Assembly (NCBI RefSeq): GCF_007655305.1
Contig: NZ_VLOG01000034.1
Span: 1-64,000, forward strand
DNA length: 64,000 bases
Direction: 5' to 3'
DNA from: Algoriphagus algorifonticola
GTDB lineage: Bacteria; Bacteroidota; Bacteroidia; Cytophagales; Cyclobacteriaceae
Positions 34,063 to 42,503 of this stretch are shown here, piece by piece. Every line of letters begins with the position of its first letter. Positions within the stretch are counted from its first letter, which is position 1. Made by a program: the position numbers and the translations under genes. The notes below the pieces were generated by a model. It did no database searches. It was not told the origin of the DNA and saw only the letters and a program-made list of their open reading frames with translations.

Positions 34063-35354
34063 ACCAAATTCCTTTCCAGAAAAAAGATATTTCTGGAAGC
34101 TCCATCTGCTTCAAATCCCAACTTCATTTCTAGCTTGTCAGCAATTTTTTTACACAATGGAAGACCTAATCCTGTTCCTTTTTCGCGATTAGTTCCATAG
34201 GATGTTTTTACCTTGAATTCGAAAAGTTCATCCCGAAGTTTTTCCGGAATGACAGGGCCTTCATTTTGAACCTCCCACCTCAACATGTTAGGGGCCACTT
34301 TCAAAGAAAGTTCGATGGTGGAATCAGATTGGGAGAATTTTAAAGCATTATCCAAAAGATTTTTTAAAATGATTTTAATCTCATTTTCTTCTAAATCAAA
34401 TTCCTCAGTTTCGCCGTCTATCTTAAGCGAAATACGTTGATTCTTTCTCTGAGCTTGTATCAACATAGTATCTCTGATTTCTTCCATCAAATCCTTGGGA
34501 TCTACCTTCTTAAGGTCGAAATTTCGATCATCTAATTCAGTCATAACCCAAGACAAGGTATTATTAAGAACCTTGTTGAGATGAAAGCTTTGATTTTTTA
34601 GCTCTGAAAAAATTTGCTTCATATCGTCATCATCAAATTCACCCCGGTCAACCATTTCCATGGTTGAACTCAAAGTTGCAATGGGGTTTTTCAAATCATG
34701 AGACAATAGAGCTATCAGTTGATTTTTTTTCTGATTGACATCTGATAGCTTTTCCAGATTTATTTCATTCTCTTCCCGAAGCTGATTTAAAAAGATATTT
34801 TGTCTCTGAAAATTCTTGATAAATACCATCACCCCAGCATATACAAATAGCCCGCACCAAATTAAAGTGATCCAATGATCCCAAAATCGGTTTTCCAAAC
34901 TTGTATATACCCTAGGGACGGAATAGTACCCATAAACCTCCAAATAAAACAACAGGCCAAATGTGAGAGTGACCAAAAATAACCAAAGGGCCTTCCAAGT
35001 TCCTTTTATCAAAATTGCTATGGCAACGATAAAAATAAAAAAGGTATAAAGCGTCGGACCATCAAATCCATCATTTTCAAAATAATTGAATATGATTACC
35101 ATTACCCCTGCTCCTATCATCAAGTTTAGGATTAGCTGGTACTTCCCAAACTTCTTCATATACCAATAGCCTATAAAGAAGGGGATCGCCAAGATTAACT
35201 TGAGGCTAATTATAAAGGCACTCAATCCAACAAAATAATCAGAAATGCCCAAAAAAATCATTAGTATGCCAGCAAAGGCAGCAAAAACTAAAGCTATTTT
35301 ATTTTGGAGTTCTTCTAGATTTCCAGATTTATCCAGGTACTCTAACACACTCAT
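34059..35354 (-). CDS. sensor histidine kinase with multi-helix membrane domain
   Basis: A 431-residue kinase. The first ~185 residues contain about six or seven hydrophobic helices (around residues 20-40, 45-65, 72-92, 105-120, 122-140 and 160-180), resembling MASE/7TM-type input domains that sense membrane or lipid-soluble signals. A short coiled coil leads to HisKA with His219 (LLSHDLKNPIATL) and a HATPase with KNLLDNALKFSQSD and GTGLGLPLCKK. No response regulator is nearby. It is convergent with lutC, sharing 4 nt at the stop codons. A ~125-nt gap precedes it on its upstream side. Confidence 0.92.
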   Translation of the reverse strand: MSVLEYLDKSGNLEELQNKIALVFAAFAGILMIFLGISDYFVGLSAFIISLKLILAIPFFIGYWYMKKFGKYQLILNLMIGAGVMVIIFNYFENDGFDGPTLYTFFIFIVAIAILIKGTWKALWLFLVTLTFGLLFYLEVYGYYSVPRVYTSLENRFWDHWITLIWCGLFVYAGVMVFIKNFQRQNIFLNQLREENEINLEKLSDVNQKKNQLIALLSHDLKNPIATLSSTMEMVDRGEFDDDDMKQIFSELKNQSFHLNKVLNNTLSWVMTELDDRNFDLKKVDPKDLMEEIRDTMLIQAQRKNQRISLKIDGETEEFDLEENEIKIILKNLLDNALKFSQSDSTIELSLKVAPNMLRWEVQNEGPVIPEKLRDELFEFKVKTSYGTNREKGTGLGLPLCKKIADKLEMKLGFEADGASRNIFFLERNLV

Positions 35355-35478
35355 ATCAAAATCTCGTCGACAGCATTAAAAAAGCAAATAAAACTAAAAA
35401 TAAAAAAAGAATTCGCAATACCGTACAATAACTTGTATTTAAAATGCTAAAAATTGATAATGAAGCAAAAAAGTTAAA

Positions 35479-35859
35479 TCACGCTCTTGAATGAATCGCC
35501 ACCCTATTTCCTTCTGTATCTAAAAACACTCCCATATAGCCTACGTCCTCCGAAATCATGCGTTTGTCAATTTGTATTTTTCCTCCTGCAGCCTCTACTT
35601 TTCCCAATTCTATCTGACAATCTTCCGATGAAAAATAGATCAAAGCCCCTGCATGCCCACTAGTCTCATAAAAATGCTCATGATATACTAAGCTTCCTCC
35701 TGCTCCTTTTCCCGTTTCATCCCAAGGAAACCAGGCCATTTGAAAATCTCCCATGATTTGCTTGTTTAGCTTGCAGTCAAATACAGACTCGTAAAATTTG
35801 ATGGCTCGATCCATATCATTGACCGGAATCTCAAACCATCCTACAGTGACAGTCTTCAT
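35479..35859 (-). CDS. VOC family protein
   Basis: A 126-residue vicinal-oxygen-chelate protein. It begins VTVGWFEIPVNDMDRAIKFY, has FQMAWFPWDETGKGAGGSLV in the middle, and ends GYMGVFLDTEGNRVAIHSR. This is a widespread cytoplasmic subfamily without a defined substrate, different from the VOC protein at 4985. It lies 43 nt downstream of the propeller gene start region on the same strand (the propeller gene is at 35902-36942), so it may be transcribed before or with that gene. Confidence 0.88.
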   Translation of the reverse strand: MKTVTVGWFEIPVNDMDRAIKFYESVFDCKLNKQIMGDFQMAWFPWDETGKGAGGSLVYHEHFYETSGHAGALIYFSSEDCQIELGKVEAAGGKIQIDKRMISEDVGYMGVFLDTEGNRVAIHSRA

Positions 35860-35901
35860 AGTTTTGGGGTTATAATTTTATAAATTGTTTCACTACTCTT
35901 T

Positions 35902-36942
35902 CTATACTCTCGTAAGTTTAATGGGATAGGTCTTTCCAGCATTCCATTGACACACATAGATATTTTCATCCTGATCAATACAGACATCATGGCAATGTTT
36001 GAAAATTGGATCTGATTGAACCATCAGTTGAAGTTCCCCATTTCGGTACTCTGGAGCTGTTCCGCCGGGATTTGATACTACTTGATTATCCTTATCCAGA
36101 ATTGTCACAAATCCTGAATTATCCATTTGCTCTAAGTATTTCAGCCTCGACCAACAGACACCTGCATACAGATTTTCACCATGAATTACAGGGCGGCATA
36201 CGAAAGCACCTGGTAAAAAGATGGTTTCTAAATATTCCCCATCCATGGTAAATCTCTTAAAAGAATTATGTCCTCTTGAGGTACAGATCAGGGAAGGTTC
36301 CTTGCCTCCACGCTTATCTACCGCTACCCCATGAGCGGTCTTAAACTGCGCATCTCCATGTCCATCCCCTCCAAATTTTCGAATGAAATTTCCCGCTTTA
36401 TCATATTGTAAAAAGTATTGAGAACCATAGCCATCGGCAATGTATAAATCTCCATTGGGAGCGACCGCTGTCTCTGTAGGTGTCCATCTCATTTTTTCAT
36501 CATAAATACCCTCTTTAGCGGGCATAGGGATTTCTGAAACCACCACACCACTCAGAGTAGTTTTGACAACTCTCCCACCATTATCAACGACCCATAAATA
36601 CTCGGTGTCTCCCTCATCTACCAAAGTCAATCCATGAGCTGCATTCAAACCCAGAGTCCAGGTTTCCAACAGTTTTCCATCTTGATCATAAATGATTACA
36701 TTATTTTTAGGCTCATCTGTCAAAAGAATCATCCTGCCTTTTCTGTCCATGACCATCTCATGACAGTTGACCACGGGAACTTTAGTAGGGTCTAAATTAC
36801 CCCATTTCATATCTACTTTGTAGGTGAAATCTCCATGACCTAAGATTTGATCTTGTGCTGCAAATAATGAAAAGTCAGGTTTAAGGCTCATAGCTAAAGT
36901 GATCAGGGAGGAATTTTGGATAAATCTTCTTCTGGAATTCAT
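35902..36942 (-). CDS. exported NHL/6-bladed beta-propeller protein with Tat-like signal
   Basis: A 346-residue protein. The N-terminus has a twin-arginine-like signal (SRRRFIQNSSLITLAMSL), so it may be exported folded. The body is a beta-propeller of NHL-like repeats: GRMILLTDEPKNNVIIYDQDG (region about 70-90), VAPNGDLYIADGYGSQYFLQ, AHGVAVDKRGGKE and DENIYVCQWNAGKTYPI. Related proteins are annotated as peptidylglycine monooxygenase-like or 6-bladed propellers; the active residues of that enzyme are not evident. The role is unknown, possibly binding or turning over a sugar or peptide near the exported isomerase encoded divergently at 37071. Confidence 0.82.
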   Translation of the reverse strand: MNSRRRFIQNSSLITLAMSLKPDFSLFAAQDQILGHGDFTYKVDMKWGNLDPTKVPVVNCHEMVMDRKGRMILLTDEPKNNVIIYDQDGKLLETWTLGLNAAHGLTLVDEGDTEYLWVVDNGGRVVKTTLSGVVVSEIPMPAKEGIYDEKMRWTPTETAVAPNGDLYIADGYGSQYFLQYDKAGNFIRKFGGDGHGDAQFKTAHGVAVDKRGGKEPSLICTSRGHNSFKRFTMDGEYLETIFLPGAFVCRPVIHGENLYAGVCWSRLKYLEQMDNSGFVTILDKDNQVVSNPGGTAPEYRNGELQLMVQSDPIFKHCHDVCIDQDENIYVCQWNAGKTYPIKLTRV

Positions 36943-37070
36943 AGGTGCTGATTTACTTCAAGTTAGGAAAATGCAGGGAAGATGAAAAATCAACATTCAG
37001 AGAATCAGATTATCAATAGTTTGGCGCCGAAAAATTAAATAAATTTAGATATCCCAAACATGATCAAACC

Positions 37071-37895
37071 ATGAAAAGGCTCATTTTAAGTTTTATTCTC
37101 GCTTTTTTTTCATTTCAAATGAATGCACAGGAAATTGCATTACAACTCTATTCCCTCAGAAATCAAATTCCTCAAGACCCGGAAAAGTATCATCAAATGA
37201 TTGCTGACTGGGGAATCTCTGCACTAGAAGGATTAGGCAGGCATGAAATGTCCGAATTTGAATACTTGAAACTATTAGAAGAAAATGAGCTGGACATAGT
37301 TGGAGTTGGGGCTGATTTCAATCAGCTGGCAAGAGATCTAAATCCCATCATTGCACAAGCCAAGCTTTATGGTGCTAAGTATGTGACCTGCTACTGGATT
37401 CCTCATGAAGAAGGTCCCATTTCTCTGGATGAAATCAAATTGGCCACTGCGTTATTTAACCAAGTAGGTTTAGAGTTGAAAGAACAAGGACTGACTTTTC
37501 TCTATCATCCCCACGGATACGAATTCGCCAAAGCTGGAAATGGAGTGGTAATGGATTACATGTGGAAAAATGCTGAAAATTTCGCTTTCAACATGGATGT
37601 GTTTTGGGTGAAAATGGGTGGTGGAGATCCGCTGAAAATTATGAAAAAATACAAGGGAAAATTCCCTCTCCTTCACTTGAAGGATCGAAAAACAGGTACT
37701 CCAGGATCTATGGACGGACATGGAGATGTGGAAACCAATGTTGTCTTAGGCACTGGAGATATTGACATTGCAGGCATCATCAAAGAAGCCAAAAAGCAAG
37801 GCACAAAGTATTTGGTCATTGAAGATGAGAGTAGCAGATCAGTAGAACAAATCCCTCAATCTGTAACATTCATCAAGAAGCAACTCGAAAAGTAA
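37071..37895 (+). CDS. exported TIM-barrel sugar isomerase/epimerase-like protein (second copy)
   Basis: A 274-residue protein with a signal peptide (residues 1-19, ending NAQ) and the same TIM-barrel family as the gene at 27441-28307. Shared blocks are YHPHGYEFAKAGNG, NMDVFWVKMGGGDP, LHLKDRKTGTPG, VLGTGDIDIAGI and VIEDESSRSV. The metal-binding Asp, His and Glu positions match between the two. It is exported, so it acts on a free sugar-like substrate. It is divergent from the propeller gene and convergent with the TRAP transporter genes (5 nt between stops). Confidence 0.9.
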   Translation: MKRLILSFILAFFSFQMNAQEIALQLYSLRNQIPQDPEKYHQMIADWGISALEGLGRHEMSEFEYLKLLEENELDIVGVGADFNQLARDLNPIIAQAKLYGAKYVTCYWIPHEEGPISLDEIKLATALFNQVGLELKEQGLTFLYHPHGYEFAKAGNGVVMDYMWKNAENFAFNMDVFWVKMGGGDPLKIMKKYKGKFPLLHLKDRKTGTPGSMDGHGDVETNVVLGTGDIDIAGIIKEAKKQGTKYLVIEDESSRSVEQIPQSVTFIKKQLEK

Positions 37896-37900
37896 TTTAC

Positions 37901-39196
37901 TTATACTCCGAATAATCTTGGCAACCACAGTGAAATCTCAGGAAACAGCATAATCAAAATCAGGGCTAAAATCATTGCAAAAAAGAATGGCAATAAGGGC
38001 TTTAGAACTTTCTGAATGCTCGTTTGGGCAACTCCCACTCCTATGAATAATATGGAGCCTACAGGTGGAGTGCATAAACCTATGCAAAGATTCAATACCA
38101 TCATTATCCCAAAATGAACTGGATCTACTCCCAATGCAGTGACAACAGGTAAGAATATCGGAGTGAAGATCAATACAGCTGGAGTCATGTCCATAAATAC
38201 ACCTATAAATAGCAAGATCAGATTAATCATGATCAAAATCACGAAGATATTATCGCTTAAAGAAAGGAGCGAATTCGAGATATTTTGAGGAATTTCTTCC
38301 GCAGACATTACCCAAGACATAGCCATAGAAGTTGCAATCAACAGCATTACAACGGCAGTAGTTTCGGCTGATTTCAGCAATACAGAAGGCAACTCTTTTA
38401 CTTTTAGCTCTCTGTAAATCAAAGAAAGTCCTAAAGCATATAAAACTGCGATTGCGGATGCCTCTGTAGCAGTAAATACTCCCGCGATAATCCCTCCTAT
38501 GACTACAATCAATAGAAATAAACTAGGGATTGCACGCCAGAAAGTTTTGAATAACAAAGCCATACTAGACCGCTCACCTGAGGGCAGCTTTTTGATTTTC
38601 ACCATAACAGCTGCTGTGATCATTAGCAATAGCCCCACCAATAAACCCGGTAAATATCCGGCCACAAAAAGAGCCGCTACTGAAACACCTCCCGAAGCCA
38701 AAGAATATACAATTAAGACATTAGAAGGCGGAATAATCAGACCTGTGGTGGAAGAGGTGATATTTACAGCAGCCCCCAGCTCTTTGGGATATCCCTCCTT
38801 TTCCATTCTTTTCCCTAAAATCCCTCCCATAGAAGATGCAGCTGCCACTGCTGAACCCGCGATAGCTCCCATCAGCATTGCTGCTATGACATTCACATGA
38901 AGTAGACCTCCCGGTAGCCGACCAGTCAGTGCTTTGGCAAACTCAATCAGCCTATTGGCAATACCTCCTCGGTTCATTAATTCACCTGCCAAAATGAAAA
39001 AAGGAATAGCTAAAAGGGAAAAACTATCCAAACCAGTTCCCATACGCTGGGCAATAGTGGTCCAGGCAGGAACTGTCGCCACAGTCACCATCAATGTCAA
39101 TAAACTGGATAATCCCAAACTCCAGGCAACAGGTACACCTAAACCTAAAAAGACCAGAAAAGAAACCACCAATACTAAAATGCTTAAAGTTTCCAT
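37901..39196 (-). CDS. dctM: TRAP transporter large permease (DctM type)
   Basis: A 431-residue polytopic inner-membrane protein with about 12 helices. It is the main transport subunit of a tripartite ATP-independent periplasmic transporter, which moves a carboxylate or similar solute with sodium. Family blocks include FFILAGELMNRGGIANRLIE, AGSAVAAASSMGGIL, IIPPSNVLIVYS, FMDMTPAVLIFTPIFLPV and LNLCIGLCTPPVGSILF. It lies 1 nt after the small permease gene and is co-transcribed with dctQ and dctP. The divergent uxaAB genes suggest a hexuronate substrate. Confidence 0.94.
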   Translation of the reverse strand: METLSILVLVVSFLVFLGLGVPVAWSLGLSSLLTLMVTVATVPAWTTIAQRMGTGLDSFSLLAIPFFILAGELMNRGGIANRLIEFAKALTGRLPGGLLHVNVIAAMLMGAIAGSAVAAASSMGGILGKRMEKEGYPKELGAAVNITSSTTGLIIPPSNVLIVYSLASGGVSVAALFVAGYLPGLLVGLLLMITAAVMVKIKKLPSGERSSMALLFKTFWRAIPSLFLLIVVIGGIIAGVFTATEASAIAVLYALGLSLIYRELKVKELPSVLLKSAETTAVVMLLIATSMAMSWVMSAEEIPQNISNSLLSLSDNIFVILIMINLILLFIGVFMDMTPAVLIFTPIFLPVVTALGVDPVHFGIMMVLNLCIGLCTPPVGSILFIGVGVAQTSIQKVLKPLLPFFFAMILALILIMLFPEISLWLPRLFGV

Positions 39197-39197
39197 A

Positions 39198-39686
39198 TTA
39201 GGCGGTTTTAAGATTTGATGACAACTTCATGATACTTTCCGCTTGATAAAAAATCACCAAAAGACCGCTGAGAGGAATTATGATGTAGACATAGGCCAAG
39301 GGTAATTCCAAGGCAGCGGAGGTTTGATCTAAAGTAAAGGTAATGTAAACCAAATTGGTCCCTCCGATCACCATTGCTACTATTGCAAAAAGCATGACGC
39401 AAGCATGGATGATTATTTTTACAAAGAGTTGATTTTTAGAACTCAGTTTTGCCTGAATCAAATCAATCGCCAAATGTTCATCTTTTCCGGCCACATAAGC
39501 TGCCCCAAGCATCCCCACCCATATCAACATATATCTGGCTAGTTCATCCGTAAAGGCACTTGGGTTTTGAAAAATATAGCGTGATGCTACCTGCCATGAA
39601 ACATTAATAACCATCAAAGCCATCAGAATAACCAAGATAATGGCTACAAATCGATCTATTTTATTTTTTATAGAAGTTAGGGACAT
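39198..39686 (-). CDS. dctQ: TRAP transporter small permease (DctQ type)
   Basis: A 162-residue membrane protein with four helices, the small integral subunit of the TRAP transporter. It has the family features DRFVAIILVILMALMVINV, VASRYIFQNPSAFTDELARY and GKDEHLAIDLIQAKL. The start is the ATG at 39686; a TTG just before it would add one residue. Between it and dctP are 11 nt, and 1 nt separates it from dctM. Confidence 0.93.
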   Translation of the reverse strand: MSLTSIKNKIDRFVAIILVILMALMVINVSWQVASRYIFQNPSAFTDELARYMLIWVGMLGAAYVAGKDEHLAIDLIQAKLSSKNQLFVKIIIHACVMLFAIVAMVIGGTNLVYITFTLDQTSAALELPLAYVYIIIPLSGLLVIFYQAESIMKLSSNLKTA

Positions 39687-39697
39687 CAATTTTGGGT

Positions 39698-40690
39698 TTA
39701 TTGAATTGCTCGAATTGCCTGAACCAACTGGTAAATGTCCGGAGACTGAACTTTCAAGTCTTCATACATGGAGGAAACAGCCTCCCTGAAAGGCCCTTTA
39801 TCCGGATAAGAAATCTGAACTCCGGCCTTTTTTAATTCATTCAAAGACTCCTCGGTGGCCTCTGCCCAGATTTTATATTGAAGTTCGGCCGACTCATCCG
39901 CAGCCTCCTGAAGCCATTGCTGCTCTTGCTCTGTCAGACTATTCCAAACCTTGGTACTGACAATGACTACATCTGGCAAAGCAGTATGCTCATCTATGCT
40001 GTAGAATTTACAGACCTCGTAATGCTTGGAAGTGTACAAACTAGGCGGATTATTTTCAGCCCCATCCACGATCCCCTGCTGCAAAGCCGTGTATAATTCT
40101 CCATACGCTACAGGAGTTGGAGAGCCTCCCATACTTTTTACCATATTGGAAGCAACTGCGCTTTCCATTACTCGAACCTTCAATCCACTCAGGTCTTCAG
40201 GACTTTCTACTGGCTTTTCTTTGGTATAAAAACTTCTTTTCCCCGCATCATAATAACACAGGCCCCGAAGCCAAAACTCTTCCGGGTCTTGCAGTAATTG
40301 CTTTCCGATTTCTCCTTTCAATACTTTATTCAAATGCTCATCATCTCTAAAAAGATAAGGCATCCCCAAAACTTTCATGGTAGGAGCAAATCCTTCTAAA
40401 GCAGCTGACGAAACTTTGGTCATCCCTAAACTTCCAATTTGCAAAAGCTCGACTAATTCCCGCTCGGTACCCAATTGTTGATTAGGATATACTTTGACGA
40501 TAATTTGTCCATTGGATTTTTCCTCCAGTCTTTGAGCTAAAAAAAGCATCGCTTCATGCACAGGATGGGATGGGACCAAAGCATGTCCCATCTTAATGAT
40601 TTTTTTACTCTGAGGCCCTTGACAGGAAAGAGTAAAAAGACAGATACAAATAAGTAAGAAAAAGTAGCTTGGTTTTTTGGGGTATTGCAT
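39698..40690 (-). CDS. dctP: TRAP transporter substrate-binding lipoprotein (DctP type)
   Basis: A 330-residue solute-binding protein of the DctP family, here with a lipobox (TLSC, Cys23), so it is anchored in the membrane rather than soluble. Typical blocks are LVPSHPVHEAMLFLAQRLEE, VYPNQQLGTERELVELLQ, LKVRVMESAVASNMVKSMGG and GELYTALQQGIVDGAENNPP. The Arg in LKVRVM is the usual carboxylate clamp. First gene of dctP-dctQ-dctM. The divergent uxaA/uxaB pair points to galacturonate or glucuronate as the ligand, which is inference. Confidence 0.93.
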   Translation of the reverse strand: MQYPKKPSYFFLLICICLFTLSCQGPQSKKIIKMGHALVPSHPVHEAMLFLAQRLEEKSNGQIIVKVYPNQQLGTERELVELLQIGSLGMTKVSSAALEGFAPTMKVLGMPYLFRDDEHLNKVLKGEIGKQLLQDPEEFWLRGLCYYDAGKRSFYTKEKPVESPEDLSGLKVRVMESAVASNMVKSMGGSPTPVAYGELYTALQQGIVDGAENNPPSLYTSKHYEVCKFYSIDEHTALPDVVIVSTKVWNSLTEQEQQWLQEAADESAELQYKIWAEATEESLNELKKAGVQISYPDKGPFREAVSSMYEDLKVQSPDIYQLVQAIRAIQ

Positions 40691-40831
40691 AGCATCAGCT
40701 TCTTATCTAACAAGTATAAGTTTTTCCAAGGTCAAATACTCAAAGAATTACGGAATCGATTTTGGTAAAATCCAAAACTCCTAACCTGACATTGCTTAAA
40801 TTAGGTTTTCTATCAAAAGAATTAGGCCTAC

Positions 40832-42478
40832 ATGAATCCAAAAACCCTTCAAATCAACCCCAATGATAATGTTTTAGTAGCCTTGCAAGATCTTTCAGCA
40901 GGGGAATCGGTTTTTATGGGAGATTTTGAATTGACTGTCAAAGAGGATATTCCAGCCAAACATAAATTGACAATTCAGCCTTTTGAAAAAAATCAGGAAG
41001 TAATCATGTATGGGCTATTGGTAGGAAAAGCTACACGGGCAATTCCCGCCGGAGGTCTTTTGAGCACCGAAAACATCAAACATCAAGCTGCAGATTTTGA
41101 AATCAACCCTTCAGCATATGAATGGAAAAAACCCGATATCAGCCGTTTTGAAAATCGGCTATTCATGGGCTATCACCGTTCAGGCGGTCAGGTCGGCACT
41201 AGAAATTATTGGCTGGTAATCCCTCTGGTTTTTTGTGAAAATAGAAATGTAGAAACTATCCGAGAAGCCTTTGCTGAAGAATTGGGATTTGCGAAAAGTA
41301 ATCCTTACAAGCAATTGGTTAGGGCAATGGCTGATTCTTTCAAAAAAGGAAATATAGAGGAATTGGATAGATTACAAGCGGGTTCCGTTTCTGAAAAACG
41401 GGCGCCCAAACTGTTTGAAAATATAGATGGAATTAAATTTTTGACTCATCAGGGTGGATGTGGAGGAACCCGTCAGGATTCTGAATCTCTCTGTGCATTA
41501 TTAGCAGGATATATCAATAACCCCAATGTGGCAGGTGCTACCGTATTGAGTTTGGGTTGCCAAAACGCCCAAGTGGAAATACTTCAACAAAAACTAGCTA
41601 CCATTAACCCATCATTTGATAAGGCGGTTTTGGTTTTCGAGCAACAAAAATCTGGTACTGAGCAAGAGCTCTTAACAGAAGCCATCAAAGAAACTTTCAA
41701 GGCTTTGGTCAAAGCTAATCAAGCAGAAAGAAAACCTGCCCCTCTGAGCAGGCTTACCATGGGATTAGAATGCGGAGGTTCAGACGGATTTTCCGGCATC
41801 TCAGCCAATCCAGCAGTAGGATATGCTTCAGATCTGTTGGTTGCTTTAGGAGGAAAAACTATGCTCGCAGAGTTTCCTGAACTTTGTGGCGTAGAGCAGG
41901 AATTGATTAATCGCTGTGTGAGTGAGGAAAAGGCAAAAAAGTTTTCCCTCCTGATGAAAGCCTATGCTTCCAGAGCTGAAGCAGTAGGCTCGGGTTTTGA
42001 TATGAACCCCTCACCGGGAAATATCAAGGACGGATTGATCACCGATGCAATCAAATCTGCCGGAGCTGCAAAAAAAGGCGGAACTTCCCCTGTCACGGAC
42101 GTATTGGATTATGGAGAATATGCGAGAAAAGCCGGACTCAACTTGCTTTGTACTCCGGGAAATGACGTGGAATCCACGACTGCCTTGGCTGGAGCTGGGA
42201 GCAATGTAATTTTATTTACGACGGGGCTGGGAACGCCCACTGGCAACCCAATTTGTCCTGTTTTAAAAATATCCAGCAATCATCAGCTAGCCAAGCGGAT
42301 GCCAGACATAATTGACATCAATACCGGTTTTATTATTTCCGGAGAAAAAAGCATACAAGAGATGGGAGAAGAGATTTTAGAAAAAGTAATTGAGGTGGCG
42401 AGTGGAAAAATAGATTCGAAAGCCATGCTCTTGGAGCAGGATGATTTTATTCCTTGGAAAAGAGGAGTTTCTCTTTAA
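40832..42478 (+). CDS. uxaA: altronate dehydratase (UxaA family)
   Basis: A 548-residue enzyme: an N-terminal SAF domain (about residues 1-85, IPAKHKLTIQPFEKN) and a C-terminal UxaA dehydratase domain with YHRSGGQVGTRNYWLVIP, FLTHQGGCGGTRQDSESLC, TMGLECGGSDGFSGISANP, GNIKDGLITDA and ATALAG-like SSTTALAGAGSNVILFTTG (given by position 445-465). It would convert D-altronate to 2-keto-3-deoxygluconate in the galacturonate branch of hexuronate catabolism. The fused, bifunctional-looking length is normal for the family. uxaB follows 25 nt downstream. uxaC is not in the window, so the first isomerase must be elsewhere. Confidence 0.93.
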   Translation: MNPKTLQINPNDNVLVALQDLSAGESVFMGDFELTVKEDIPAKHKLTIQPFEKNQEVIMYGLLVGKATRAIPAGGLLSTENIKHQAADFEINPSAYEWKKPDISRFENRLFMGYHRSGGQVGTRNYWLVIPLVFCENRNVETIREAFAEELGFAKSNPYKQLVRAMADSFKKGNIEELDRLQAGSVSEKRAPKLFENIDGIKFLTHQGGCGGTRQDSESLCALLAGYINNPNVAGATVLSLGCQNAQVEILQQKLATINPSFDKAVLVFEQQKSGTEQELLTEAIKETFKALVKANQAERKPAPLSRLTMGLECGGSDGFSGISANPAVGYASDLLVALGGKTMLAEFPELCGVEQELINRCVSEEKAKKFSLLMKAYASRAEAVGSGFDMNPSPGNIKDGLITDAIKSAGAAKKGGTSPVTDVLDYGEYARKAGLNLLCTPGNDVESTTALAGAGSNVILFTTGLGTPTGNPICPVLKISSNHQLAKRMPDIIDINTGFIISGEKSIQEMGEEILEKVIEVASGKIDSKAMLLEQDDFIPWKRGVSL

Positions 42479-42503
42479 TCGCTTTTAGGATTAGCATAAA
42501 GTC

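Noticed and set aside
40760..40830. Operator between dctP and uxaA
   Set aside because: Only weak partial palindromes (AACCT/AGGTT) are seen; no clear site for a LacI or GntR regulator.
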